Assembly (NCBI GenBank): GCA_021292165.1
Contig: JAHFWL010000946.1
Span: 27,824 to 91,823, forward strand
Length of the DNA stretch: 64,000 bases
From: Shinisaurus crocodilurus
Lineage: Eukaryota; Chordata; Lepidosauria; Squamata; Shinisauridae
Direction of reading: 5' to 3'
Shown here: in pieces, positions 25,800-36,210 of the stretch
How the letters are laid out: each line of letters begins with the position of its first letter
Position numbering within the stretch: position 1 is the first letter of the stretch
Notes under the pieces: generated by a model
The model's database searches: none
The model's input: the letters and a program-made list of their open reading frames with translations, nothing else
What the model was told of the DNA's origin: nothing
Made by a program: the position numbers and the translations under genes

Positions 25800-26142
25800 G
25801 AGAGCCCCTGCCAAAGGAAGTGACGCAGGTGGCTACCAGGAGGAGGGCCTTTCTGCTGTGGCACCCCAGTTATGGAATGAGCTCCCCAAAGAGGTTCGTC
25901 TGGCGCCTACTTTGTATTCTTTCTGGCGCCAGGTGAAGACCTTTCTGTTCTCCCAGGCATTTTAATCATTTTAATCATTTTAATCTTATAATTGTTTTTA
26001 ATTCCGTTACTGTAACTGCTGCTGCTAGCTCTGCTGTTTGTTTTTTAATCTGTGGTTTTAAATTTTATATTTTATATTGTATTTTATGATTTTAACTGTT
26101 GTAAACCGCCCAGAGAGCTTCGGCTATTGGGCGGTATAAGAT
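25800..26142 (+). mobile_element. L2 LINE 3' end
   Basis: Encodes the L2 ORF2 C-terminus (GMSSPKR/WNELPKEVRLAPTL in adjacent frames, then VKTFLFSQAF and stop), a 3' UTR of TTTTAATC repeats, and the end GTAAACCGCCCAGAGAGC with CTATTGGGCGGTAT. 5'-truncated. Confidence 0.85.
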
Positions 26143-26210
26143 CGAGTCGGGGGGGGCGCCCCCCCGCGGAGAATCGAGTCAGGGGCGCGGAGTGCCCCCA
26201 TCAAGGTTTG
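26143..26210. mobile_element. Fragment of the CpG-rich hAT family
   Basis: GATCGAGTCGGGGGGG and GAGAATCGAGTC followed by GCCCCCATCAAGGTTTG parallel the right arm of 47805-48153 (AGATCGAGGTGGGGGGG and GCCCCCCCAAGGTTCG). It directly follows the L2 end. Confidence 0.5.
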
Positions 26211-26215
26211 GATGC

Positions 26216-27860
26216 ATCGGTAGTGACAATTGCAGTGAGAAAGTAGATTCACTGAGGGAGAGGGCACATTGAAAGTGTCTTGCTAATAAAACAGAGGAGT
26301 ATAAAAAAAATCGGACTTTCATGGTTTGGTAAAATTGCTTTGATTAAAATGAAGATTTTACCAGAGATGATTTTTTTATTTAGAATGATACCATTAAGGT
26401 TATCAGAGAAGGAAATTAAAGAATGGCAAGCAATAATTAACAATTATTGTAATGGGGGGAAAACGAGGATTACTAAGACTAAGTGGTATAAAGCGCAAAA
26501 AGTTGGTGGACTTGGCCTTGCTAATATAAAGTGGTATTATATAGCCTTCCTAATGTAGAGTGGTATTATATAAAGTGGTATATCAATTAAGATATATAAT
26601 GGATATTATAGCTAAGAAAGATAATATGTGGCTGGAGTTAGAAGCACAGTGACAGGAATTAGGAAATATAGCTCACGGATATTTTATTTGTAAAGAAAAG
26701 CAATAATATGATAAGAAGATTAGAAAACCCCCTTTTAAAAACCATGGTAGAGATTTGGAATAGTAATAGGAAAATATTTATACCAGGGATATCCCTGTTA
26801 ACCCCAGTGATGGTTATGGAGGACTTTCCAGAAAATGCACAACATATGGAAGGTATATTAGAGGAAAAAAAGGTTATCAAATTATTGGACTGGGTGGGAA
26901 AAATGGGGACTAGACAACAAATAATTGAAATGGTCAGACCAGGAAGAACTTTGTGGTTCAATTTAATGCAATTAGATCAGTGGATGAAGAAAGGGAACTT
27001 ACTGGATTTGAAAAGATGGTTATGTCTAGAGAACTTGTAGAAGGGAATGTTTCATTAATAGGTATAACAAAGGAGATATATAAAATGATTCAAAAAGTTG
27101 AAGAGCAAAAAGATAATCTTAAGATAGTTTGGGATATGGAATTTGAGGAGGAGATCTCAAATGAAGGGTGGAAAAATATGGGACAGACGCATATCGAGAA
27201 ATATGTCAATAAGGATAAAGGAGAATTTTTATAAACTTATTTGGAGATGGTACCTGACTCCGGTGAGATTAAATAAAATAGACAATAATTGCTCCACATT
27301 GTGCTGGAGAGGGTGTCAGGAGCTAGGCACTTATGCTCATATGTGGTGAAGTTGTAAAAGCGTATTGGATTTTTGAGATTTTTTTTGGTAGAAATATCAG
27401 AAATTATTGGTATTAATTTAGAGGTCTGCCCAAAATTAGCATGTTATCAATAACGGAGAAACTTGTTTGTTCTCAAGATATAAAGGAATTAATTGTCAAT
27501 TTGTTAACGGCAGGTAGATTAATGATAGCAAGGAAATGGAAAGTCCAACATGAATTTTTAATTACTGATTGGTATAAGGAGGTGTGGGATATTGCTTTAA
27601 ATGATAAATTAACCTGCAGTATTAAATGTAAAAAGGGACAATTAAAGAAAAATAGGTTTAAGGATATTTGGGGACTATTTTTAGATCATGGATTAGAAGA
27701 GGGAAAAGGGAGCAAGCCATGCCAAGATACGATGTACTTTTGGAATATTGAATAATAAGGGATCATAGAGATAGAAATTAACTTTTGGTCCCAAGGTGAT
27801 GGGTGTACTGTATTATTTTTATGTATGTCTTTTTATTGTTTTATATTGTGAAGAAAAAGT
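26216..27860 (+). mobile_element. L1-type LINE, 3' part of ORF2, disrupted
   Basis: Plus-strand ORF pieces give the region after the reverse transcriptase of L1 ORF2: SWFGKIALIKMKILPEMIFL, then KEWQAIINNYCNGGKTRITK, LLDWVGKMGTRQQ, TGFEKMVMSRELVEGN and finally NFYKLIWRWYLTPVRL, CWRGCQELGTYAHMWW. The cysteine-containing C-terminal motif (C-W-R-x-C plus H-M-W-W) is characteristic. Frames shift and stop several times (for example near 26560 and 27230), and the 5' two thirds are missing, so it is dead. The 3' end is near TTTTATATTGTGAAGAAAAA. Confidence 0.85.
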
Positions 27861-28573
27861 GTCAGAGTTTCCTGCACCACACACACACACACACACACCT
27901 ACCTCCACACGTGTAAACAAGTATAATCCCAGCTGAGGGCTGGGAAATGCAAAATGTACATAGTTCCTCTGATGGCTCCTGACGCCTCAGAGTCTCCCAT
28001 GTCTTTGATGGCCTGTGCCACAAGTATTTGCATGCAAATGTGGGCCAAGCACTATATTCATGATCAAAAACCCACCCCTCTCCTACCTAGCCCAGATGAA
28101 GTTCATCCTGATTGACTGAAGACAGCTGGGCTACTGAAAGGAGGGGTGGGGGGGAATCTATACTGCTGCTGTGGCTTCTGGTTTGGGTTGTTGTCTGCAC
28201 GCTTTTGCGGGAGTAGGGCTTTTTTGCTGAGGCAAGCCCTGAAGAGGACCAACCCTCAGGCAAGGAGTAAGTGCCTGGGTATTTATATAGTAAGGGACTA
28301 GTTTTGTTGTTTTGTAGCTCTACTGTGTATACCAAAGTGTCTCCCCACCTTTTCTCCTTCCCTCATTCCCCACCTTTTATTGTAATCTGTTTACCTTAAA
28401 TAAACTCTCCAGGTTTTACCCCACACAGTGTGTGTGGTTCCTCTGTGCTAAATCCAGTGTATAGACAAGGGCAAGGCCCTGAGAGAATCAGTGTCAAGAC
28501 GGTAGAGCGAAGGCTGGCAGTTTTGCACCTTTGATCTCTGGTCTTGAGTAAAGGACCGGTTGGCAGTCCTTCA
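27860..28573 (+). mobile_element. LTR-like sequence
   Basis: Begins TGTCAGAGTTTCCTGCACC, carries a CA microsatellite (27880-27898), a polyadenylation signal in CTTAAATAAACTCTCC (about 28396) and a downstream segment that ends GGCAGTCCTTCACA. No retroelement ORF or verified target duplication, so it is only a candidate solo LTR. Confidence 0.35.
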
Positions 28574-28699
28574 CATATATACATTGTTTGAAAAATTTAA
28601 ATATATATATTTTTAAAGTGTCTTGCTCGGGACAATCAAAAACCTGAAACCAGCAGTGGATGGTTGTACTAAGAGCCTTTCTGTGTGCTGTTTTACTAA

Positions 28700-29429
28700 T
28701 AGAATCATAGAATAGTAGAGTTGGAAGGGGCCTATAAGGCCATCGAGTCCAACCCTTTGCTCAATGCAGGAATCCAAGTTAAAGCATCCCCGACAGATGG
28801 CTGTCCAGCTGCACCTTGAATGCCTCCAGAGTGGGAGAGCCCACGACCTCCCTAGGTCGTTGGTTCCATTGGCGTATTGCTCTAACAGTCAGGAATTTTT
28901 TCCTGATGTTTAGGTGGAATCTGGGTTCCTGTAACTTGAGCCCATTATTCCGTGTCCTGCAAACTGGGATGACCGAGAAGAGTGCTATCATATCTCCCCT
29001 CTGTCTTCTCTTCTGAAGGCTAAACGTGCCCAGTTCTTTCAGTCTCTCCTCATAGGGCTCTGTTTCCAGTCCCCTGATCATCTTTGTTGCCCTCCTCTGA
29101 ACCCTCTCCAGTTTGTCTACATCCTTCTTAAAGTGTGGTGCCCAGAACTGGATGTAGTGATCAAGATGAGGCCTAACCAGTGCTGAGTAGAGGGGAACTA
29201 GTACTTCCCACAATTTGGAAGCTATGAATGCAGCCCAAAATAGCATTTGCCTTCTTTGCAGCTGCATCACATTGCTGGCTCATATTCAGCTTGTGATCTA
29301 CAACAATTCCAAGATCCTTGCCACTTGTAGTATTGTTGAGCCAAGTATCCCCCATCCTGTAATTGTGCATTTGGTTTCTTTTTCCTAGGTGCAGCACTTG
29401 GCATTTATCCCTATTAAATTTCATTCTTA
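28700..29429 (-). mobile_element. CR1 LINE 3' fragment
   Basis: The minus-strand ORFs encode [75 protein letters not shown] and [19 protein letters not shown], then the CR1 3' end at 28700. 5'-truncated within the region after the reverse transcriptase and broken by frameshifts. Its 5' edge is fused directly to the SINE at 29430. Confidence 0.9.
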
Positions 29430-29613
29430 GAGACATAGGAAGCTGCCTTATAGTGAGTCAGACCATTTGTCCATCTAGCCCAGTATCGTCAACACTGAGT
29501 GGCAGTGGCTCTCCAGGTTTCAGGCAGGATTCTTTCCAAGCCCTACCTAAAGGCTGGGGATTGAACCTGGTACCTTCTGTTCTGCACTGCTCTACCATAC
29601 TCAGCTATGGTCC
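29430..29613 (-). mobile_element. tRNA-derived SINE fused to CR1
   Basis: The complement starts GGGAGGGACCATAGCTGAG and TATGGTAGAGCAGTGCAG (A box), has GGTTCAATCC (B box), GACGATACTGGGCTAGATGG and TCTGACTCACTATAAGGC, and ends AGCTTCCTATGTCTC exactly where CR1 begins. Full-length head and body. Confidence 0.8.
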
Positions 29614-29618
29614 CTCCC

Positions 29619-29697
29619 TACAGCACCTGGAATTCCAAGGTGGTCACCCATCCAAGTACTAACCAGGCCTGACCCTGCTTAGCTTCCAAGATCAGGC
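29619..29697 (-). repeat. 5S rRNA-like segment (3' half)
   Basis: The complement reads GCCTGATCTTGGAAGCTAAG, CAGGGTCAGGCCTGG, TAGTACTTGGATGGG and ends GGTGCTGTA, the 3' half of vertebrate 5S rRNA including its natural end. It adjoins the SINE head at 29613. A SINE head or processed piece, not a working 5S gene, since the 5' half is missing. Confidence 0.75.
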
Positions 29698-29699
29698 TG

Positions 29700-30900
29700 T
29701 TCAGATATCTTCTCACACTCTTTTAGGCCTTTTGTCCTTAAAAGCCTGACATTCAAAGCCACCTTCACCTCCTTTCATCCATTCCTCCCTCTGGTTTCTA
29801 TGACATCAGAGCAAATATGCACAAATCTCCCCAAAGTTGGGGAAAAATAGCATTAAATTTGCACAGATCTCCCCAAAGTTAGTGGTGTGTGGGGGGGAAA
29901 GGTGACATTTTCTAGGGAGGCTCTGAAGTGGAGGAGTTAATTGACTAGTGTCGTTTCAAGATGTAATAGACAGAGGGGGAAATCATCAGCAAGATTGTGA
30001 GGAGCAACCGGATTTTTTGCAGCTCTTGCCAGGTGGCTCTGTAGCACTTTCCAACAAGCCATGCACCAGGTTCACACATCACAAGCCATTCTGAAAACAA
30101 ACCACCCCAAAAAGCTATGCGTTCTCAGAGTTGCTTACCAAACCACACTGAGGAAACCACACCAGATTCAGACGTCACGACAAGCCACCCTGAAACAAAT
30201 AAGGCTGACAACCCACCATGGGTTATCGTGTTGTGCGAGCCAGGTCACCAACTGCCAGTATTCTAATTCACATTCTACCCTGCACTCACCCTGAAACTTG
30301 ATTCAAGTGGGGATGTTCATTCCAATAAACTAAAGCCAGCGCTTTGGCAGGATTTTGCCATAGTAAGAAACCTTTGGTCTTCTGTGGACTGTAGACAGAT
30401 TTTGCCTCAGTTTATACTTTCTGTCCATCCATCTGTCCCTCAATAAAACACCACACACACACAAATCTTCATACAATCATTCATAAAATCACATCATGAT
30501 TTTTTGGCAGGTAATATAAAAAGAGGAACGTGTAAATGAACTGAAAAAGCTAAACATGCTTTAAAAGTGTGTAAAAACTCTTATTTGTAGGCTGACATAG
30601 GTTGCTTGCAAATGCAAATAAGGAAATGATTATGTGGGCTTAAAGCTTGTAAATAAGCTCTTCTAGGCTAAATAAAGCTGGCTGTCATTTGAAAATGGTG
30701 GAGGCAGAGTGCAAGCCCCAATTTGTGTAGGGGCAAGCTTAAACAGGATTTCATCATGAATTTCAAAACTATTAATTTGACCCTCCCAACTTCAAATAAA
30801 CATCCCATTTCTGCCTACAATAAATATGTATAAAAACCTATACGAATCCTCTAAATGAGAGCTTGTTTACAAATTGTCATTTCCTTAATATGACTGAATA
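29700..30900. other. Intronic sequence with MITE-like piece
   Basis: No gene. 30050-30260 has AGGTTCACACATCACAAGCC, CAGATTCAGACGTCACGAC and CCATGGGTTATCGTG-type words resembling the MITE at 39917-40189. It is a decayed relative. Confidence 0.4.
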
Positions 30901-30929
30901 ATGTCCCAAATAAGGAAATGTCTCTATAG

Positions 30930-31149
30930 GTACAGTCTCTCTTTCCTGACTCCCAGCTGAGCAGGAGCACAACAGGAGAGAGGCTCCAGCTGTTTTTGGG
31001 GCTGTGATAAGGCAAGCAGGCTCCCAGAGAGCGAGCGAACAGAGCGAGCGAACAGGGAGAGAAAACAGGAGTTTGGCAGCGGAGGTCAAGGGGGAGGTCC
31101 CTAAAAAAAAAAAAAAAAAAAAAATCTAGGAAGACAGAAACCGAGCACT
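30930..31149 (+). mobile_element. CR1 5' UTR / promoter region
   Basis: GC-richer leader of the CR1 element, containing AGAGCGAGCGAAC in tandem (31027-31052) and a run of 23 or so A (31104-31125) just upstream of ORF1. The 5' start is estimated from the compositional change. Confidence 0.55.
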
Positions 31150-32178
31150 ATGGAAGGAAAGGACTCAGCAGTGGTGGTGACCTGCAAGGGGTGTGCTATG
31201 TTTGTTTTCCTGCCGGAGATCGACATGGCCTACACGTGCAACAAGTGCAAGCTGGTCACGCTGTTGGAAGAAAAGGTCAGAGGACTGGAGCAGCAAGTGT
31301 CAACCCTCAGGAGCATAAGAGAAAGCGAGGAGTTCTTAGACAGAACGGTGGATCTACAGCACCAAAGCACAGTACAGGAGCCAGAAGGGCAACGGCAGGA
31401 TGAGGCGGAGTCGGAGACTGCTGAGGCAAGGGAAAATAACGCAGGGGGAACTCCCTGGAAAAGGGTGACTGTTAGGAGCACAAGAACTACAAGACACTCT
31501 GCGCCTGTGGAAGCAGTGGAGCTATGGAACCGCTTCCATGTACTTGAGGACGAGAGCAGAGGACAGCCTGCAGAGGACGGATTACCGGGCACCCAACGTG
31601 ATAGCGAGCAAGAGGCTGAGGGTCAGTCGAGTGGAGGCAATCAAACCAAGGCCTACAGCAAGAGGAAGAGAAGAGTACTCATAGTGGGAGACTCCCTCCT
31701 GCGGGGGATCGAAGCCAAAGTATGTCGCGAAGACCCATGGACTCGCCAGGTGTGCTGTCTCCCCGGAGCACGGATTAAGGATGTGTCAGAGCAGCTGCCG
31801 AGGCTCATGCAGCCCACCGACACATACCCCTTTCTTCTCTTCCACGTGGGTACAAATGATACTGCCAAGCGGAGTTACAAAGAAATCACGGCAGACTTTG
31901 AAGAGCTGGGAAGGGAACTCAAGAACTTTGGGGCCCAGATAGTTTTCTCATCCATCCTTCCAGTACTTGGAAGAGGCATAGAAAGGGAAAGAAAAATACT
32001 CCGAGTGAATGACTGGCTACGAAGGTGGAGCCGACGTGAGGGATTTGGATTCTGGGACCACGGGCTACACTTCCTGGAAGATGGACTGCTGGCAAAGGAT
32101 GGGTTGCACCTCACAAGGACTGGGAAGAATGTGTTTGGCCACAGCATGAGGAACTTAATCAGGAGGGCTTTAAACTGA
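31150..32178 (+). CDS. CR1 retrotransposon ORF1 protein (zinc-binding cysteines plus SGNH esterase)
   Basis: Intact 342-residue ORF. The N-terminus has a four-cysteine pair, C12-x2-C15 and C30-x2-C33, consistent with a small zinc ribbon, followed by a predicted coiled coil (about 35-60, LEEKVRGLEQQVSTL) and a charged linker. Residues 176-342 form an SGNH/GDSL-type hydrolase: the GDS block with Ser182, GTND with Asn236, and DGLHL with Asp317 and His320, so the catalytic set is complete. In CR1-family elements ORF1 proteins bind RNA and aid retrotransposition, and the esterase role is unsettled. The start ATG follows the A-rich leader, the stop TGA is 38 nt before the ORF2 ATG, and the layout matches a bicistronic CR1. 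Genomic parasite, not a host gene. Confidence 0.9.
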   Translation: MEGKDSAVVVTCKGCAMFVFLPEIDMAYTCNKCKLVTLLEEKVRGLEQQVSTLRSIRESEEFLDRTVDLQHQSTVQEPEGQRQDEAESETAEARENNAGGTPWKRVTVRSTRTTRHSAPVEAVELWNRFHVLEDESRGQPAEDGLPGTQRDSEQEAEGQSSGGNQTKAYSKRKRRVLIVGDSLLRGIEAKVCREDPWTRQVCCLPGARIKDVSEQLPRLMQPTDTYPFLLFHVGTNDTAKRSYKEITADFEELGRELKNFGAQIVFSSILPVLGRGIERERKILRVNDWLRRWSRREGFGFWDHGLHFLEDGLLAKDGLHLTRTGKNVFGHSMRNLIRRALN

Positions 32179-32216
32179 ATCCAACAGGGGAGGGAGACAT
32201 AAACTCGGGGGTACCA

Positions 32217-33209
32217 ATGGAAGAAGGCCTCTATGCCACAATGGAGAGAACAGCTCCAGCGGTGCCCATTGATAGTCTACCACAAAATGTAGGGGGAAAG
32301 TCGGACTATAAAGCACATAGTCTTCGATGTCTTTATACTAATGCCCAGAGTATGGGCAACAAACAAGACGAACTTGAACTCTTGATACATGAGGGCAAGT
32401 ACGACTTGATAGGGATAACTGAAACCTGGTGGGATGACTCCCATGACTGGAATACAGCAATTGAAGGGTATAACTTGTTCAAAAGGAACAGAAGCAACAG
32501 AAAGGGAGGTGGAGTTGCACTGTATGTTAAAAATACGTATCTCTGCACAGAGATACAGGAAGAGGAGCTTGGCAGCCCCATTGAGAGCATCTGGGTTAAA
32601 ATAAAGGGGGCAAAGAATAAAACGAACATGGCGGTTGGAGTCTACTACCGACCACCCAATCAAGGAGAAGACGAGGATGGAACTTTTGAAAAACAAATTG
32701 CCAGTGTTTCAAGGAGGCACAATGTGGTAGTAATGGGAGACTTCAATTTCCCTGATATCTGTTGGGAGACTTTTTCAGCCAAACATGGCCCCTCCAAGAA
32801 ATTCCTGAGCTGTGCTGCTGATAACTTCCTCCTACAGAAAGTGGAGGAAGGAACTAGAGGATCGGCTATCCTTGACCTGATTCTAACCAACAGAGACGAG
32901 TTAGTGGATAAAGTGGCAGTTTCGGGAACTCTGGGGGAAAGTGACCATGTTATACTTGAGTTCTTGATTCTAACGGAAGCAAAAGCTGAGTGTAGCCAAA
33001 CACGTACCCTGGATTTTAGGAAAGCCAATTTTAACAAACTCAGAACAATGATTAGTAAGATCCCATGGCAAGTGACTCTCACGAGAAAGGGAGCCCAGGA
33101 GGGGTGGGAGTTTTTTAAAAAAGGAAATTTTAAAGGCACAATTGCAAACAATTCCCAAAAGGAAAAAAGGCAGAGGGCAACAGAAGAAGCCAATGTGGCT
33201 TCACAATAA
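32217..33209 (+). CDS. CR1 ORF2, endonuclease part (before the frameshift)
   Basis: First segment of the CR1 replication ORF: an apurinic/apyrimidinic-type endonuclease that nicks target DNA. Blocks in order: YTNAQSMGNKQDELELLI, GITETWWDD (catalytic Glu), GVYYRPPNQ, MGDFNFPDICW (DFN) and GESDHVILEF (SDH). All catalytic motifs are present. The frame reads FFKKGNFKG after about 33110, but homologous sequence (FKKEILKAQLQTIPK) continues in the next frame. The A run at 33117-33122 has one A too many (six instead of five). Coding after this point to the stop at 33209 is therefore spurious. Removing the extra A joins it to the reverse-transcriptase ORF. Confidence 0.88.
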   Translation: MEEGLYATMERTAPAVPIDSLPQNVGGKSDYKAHSLRCLYTNAQSMGNKQDELELLIHEGKYDLIGITETWWDDSHDWNTAIEGYNLFKRNRSNRKGGGVALYVKNTYLCTEIQEEELGSPIESIWVKIKGAKNKTNMAVGVYYRPPNQGEDEDGTFEKQIASVSRRHNVVVMGDFNFPDICWETFSAKHGPSKKFLSCAADNFLLQKVEEGTRGSAILDLILTNRDELVDKVAVSGTLGESDHVILEFLILTEAKAECSQTRTLDFRKANFNKLRTMISKIPWQVTLTRKGAQEGWEFFKKGNFKGTIANNSQKEKRQRATEEANVASQ

Positions 33210-35088
33210 ACTCAAAGACGACCTGAAAACAAAAAAGGACACGTATAGGAAGTGGAAGGAAGGACAGGCTACAAGTGAAGAGTACAGGCAGGTAGCACAG
33301 AACTGCAGGAATAGTGTCAGGAAGGCTAAAGCTGAGAATGAGCTAAGGTTAGCGAGGAATGCTAAAAGCAACAAAAAAGCTTTCTTCAGATACATGCACA
33401 GTAAAAGACAGAAGAAAGAACTGGTGGTTCAACTACGCAATGAGGATGGCAAATTGATAACAGAAGACAAAGAAAAGGCAGAAGTGTTCAATTCCTACTT
33501 CGGCTCGGTCTTCTCCCAAAAGAGGGTCTATGACCCCCCTGGCAAACCTGAAGTGCAGACTGAAGGGGCAGGATTGCAGCTTGAGATTAATAGGCAAATG
33601 GTCAAGGAGCACCTGATTACTCTGAACGAGTTTAAATCTCCAGGGCCTGATGAGCTGCATCCTAGAGTAATAAAGGAACTGGCAGAAGAACTCTCAGAAC
33701 CACTGTCTATTATCTTTGAGAAATCATGGAGGACAGGTGAAGTGCCAGACGACTGGAGGAGGGCAAATGTTGTTCCCATCTTCAAAAAGGGCAAGAAGGA
33801 GGAACCTGGGAACTATAGGCCAGTCAGTCTGACATCAATCCCCGGGAAGATTTTTGAGCAGATTATAAAGAAGTCAGTCTGCAAGCACCTTGAAAACAAT
33901 GCAGTGATTACTAGAAGCCAGCATGGATTTGTCAAGAACAAATCCTGTCAGACTAATCTGATCTCATTTTTTGATCGGGTAACCTCCCTTGTGGACTGTG
34001 GGAATGCTGTGGACATTATATATCTGGACTTCAGCAAAGCTTTCGACAAAGTGCCTCATGATATCCTGATTAGTAAGCTAGCTAAGAGTGGGCTAGATGG
34101 AACAACTATCAGGTGGATCCACAACTGGCTACAGAATCGGACTCAAAGAGTGCTTATCAATGGTTCCTTCTCAAACTGGGGAGAGGTAACGAGCGGGGTA
34201 CCACAGGGCTCGGTCCTGGGCCCGGTGCTCTTCAACATTTTTATTAATGACTTGGATCAGGAGGTACGGGGAATGCTTATCAAATTTGCAGATGACACAA
34301 AGTTGGGTGGAACAGCTAATACTCTGGAAGACAGAAACAAAATTCAAAGTGACCTCGATAGGCTGGAGCGCTGGGCCGAAAACAACAGAATGAAATTTAA
34401 TAGGGATAAATGCCAAGTGCTGCACCTAGGGAGAGGAAACCAAATGCAGAGTTACAGAATGGGGGACACTTGGCTCAACAATACTACAAGTGAGAAGGAT
34501 CTTGGAATTGTGGTAGATCACAAACTGAATATGAGCCAGCAATGCGATGTGGCTGCAAAGAAGGCAAATGCAATTTTGGGCTGTATTAATAGAAGTATAG
34601 CTTCCAAATCGCGGGAAGTGATAATTCCCCTTTACTCGGCACTGGTTAGGCCTCATCTTGAGTACTGCGTCCAGTTCTGGGCACCACACTTTCAGAAGGA
34701 TGTAGACAAACTGGAGAGGGTTCAGAGGAGGGCAACAAAGATGATAAAGGGACTGGAAACAAGGCCCTATGAGGAGAGACTGAAAGAACTGGGCATGTTT
34801 AGCCTTCAGAAGAGGAGACTGAGGGGAGATATGATCGCACTCTTCCAGTATTTGAAGGGATGTCACACAGAGGAGGGCAAAGATCTCTTCTCGATCATCC
34901 CAGTTTGCAGGACACGGAATAATGGGCTCAAGTTACAGGAACCTAGATTCCACCTAAACATCAGGAAAAATTTCCTGACTGTCAGAGCAATAAGACAATG
35001 GAATCAACTACCTAGGGAGGTTGTGGGCTCTCCCACTCTGGAGGCATTCAAGGTGCAGCTGGACAGCCATCTGTCAGGGATGCTTTGA
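33123..35088 (+). CDS. CR1 ORF2, reverse transcriptase and C-terminal part
   Basis: Continuation of CR1 ORF2 in the +1 frame, open to a TGA at 35088. Reverse-transcriptase blocks: KSPGPDELHPRVIKEL, NYRPVSLTSIPGKIFEQII, SQHGFVKNKSCQTNLISFFD, YLDFSKAFDKVPHD (first catalytic Asp), GVPQGSVLGPVLFNIFINDL, KFADDTKLGG (the FADD catalytic pair) and RMKFNRDKCQVLHLG. A CR1-typical C-terminal region with [20 protein letters not shown] and RRATKMIKGLETRPYEERLK follows. It would perform target-primed reverse transcription. The only defect visible is the A-run frameshift upstream, so the element is young. The first Met-like codon in this frame is a TTG, so this is not an independent gene. Confidence 0.9.
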
Positions 35089-35184
35089 CCTAGATTCCTG
35101 CATTGAGCAGGGGGTTGGACTCGATGGCCTTGTAGGCCCCTTCCAACTCTACTTTTCTATGATTCTATGATTCTATGATTCTCT
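35089..35184 (+). mobile_element. CR1 3' UTR and octamer tail
   Basis: CCTAGATTCCTGCATTGAGC, GGGGGTTGGACTCGATGG and CCTTCCAACTCTACTTTTCT, then ATTCTATG repeats (about 35157-35184), the microsatellite 3' end typical of CR1 instead of poly(A). Confidence 0.92.
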
Positions 35185-36015
35185 TTCACGAACAGCAGTA
35201 CTTACAATCCCCATAGCCACACCCCTAAGGAGAGTCCAAAACACAGGCATCTATGTTGATCTTCCCAAACCTGGCATATTCCAGATATATTGAACTGCAA
35301 TTCCTATAATGGGAGTTACAGGAGAGTGCCAAGCTGGGAAAGGCTAATGAGTGTGTGTGTGTCTGTGTGTGTGTACAGCTCAAAGTTTTCCAGAATTTCC
35401 CCACCCCACTCCAGCATCATGGAAAAACAGTTGATCTCAAAGTCAACCAAAGTCAAAGTTTTCATCTTCATCAGGAGAATGCCTTTTGTAAAGCTAATGG
35501 GACTTGGTTGCCTATTCAAGCCCAAGCCATCCCAAATACTTTGCATTGTGACAGGGATAACTCAAAATAATATACTGTTGCTGGGAAAATCCATTTCCCC
35601 CCAGCTACTGTGAGGATTGCAGCTAAGCTAAGACAGAACAGAGAAGTGAGGGGTGGTGGGGGTGGCAGATCCAAGCTAATAAAAAAATCCTGCCATTTGA
35701 TCCCAGGCTCCACTATACCACTGAGCAGGAATCCCTGGAGTGTTGTACTCACACATAGAGTATTAACTGTGTACTATCCCTTTCAGCACAGCCAAGCCTC
35801 CATACTCCCCCTACCCTTGGATTAGGAGAAACTAAGGCAGGCTTAGTATCTAACATTAATAAATGTGTCAATCTACAATCACCTGTGTGGAGCCTGTATG
35901 TAGGAAAGGCTCAGTAGACAACTTAATAGCCTCATACAAACTCATTATTGGATGCTGCAGTGGCACCTAGCTTTTGTAAAAGCTGCAATGCCTCATTTAC
36001 TCTGGCAACATCCCA
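35185..36015. other. Intronic sequence, no gene seen
   Basis: Holds a worn MITE of the CCAGATGT family (about 35262-35341) and a GT run at 35350-35374. No gene. Confidence 0.45.
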
Positions 36016-36019
36016 GGCC

Positions 36020-36165
36020 CCCTAGCCTTCCCCAAACTGGTGCCCTCCAGATGTCTTGGTTGGTCTATAACTTTCAGCCATTGGCCATGCTGCCTGGTGA
36101 CAATGTGAGTTGTAGTCCCATACACATCTAGAAGGCACCAAGTTTGGGGAAGGCTGCCATAGCCT
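36020..36165. mobile_element. Small palindromic hAT-like MITE
   Basis: Arms CCCCAAACTGGTGCCCTCCA and GGCACCAAGTTTGGGG enclose CCATTGGCCATGCTG. Same family as 52688-52822. Confidence 0.65.
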
Positions 36166-36210
36166 AATAGGGAAGAGCATCAACTTCCAGAGTAAGTGAT
36201 GGACTCCTGC

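Noticed and set aside
26280..27755. A host gene of several exons
   Set aside because: The ORF pieces all match the 3' part of L1 ORF2 in order, with frameshifts and no splice signals.
29619..29697. A functional 5S rRNA gene
   Set aside because: Only the 3' half is present and it is fused to a SINE; there is no 5' half or T-run terminator.
32277..33193. Minus-strand ORFs of up to 177 residues
   Set aside because: Antisense shadows of the CR1 endonuclease region.
34426..34866. 146-residue minus-strand ORF, and its near-twin at 49809-50249
   Set aside because: Both are antisense shadows of the CR1 ORF2 coding strand; their similarity reflects CR1 homology.
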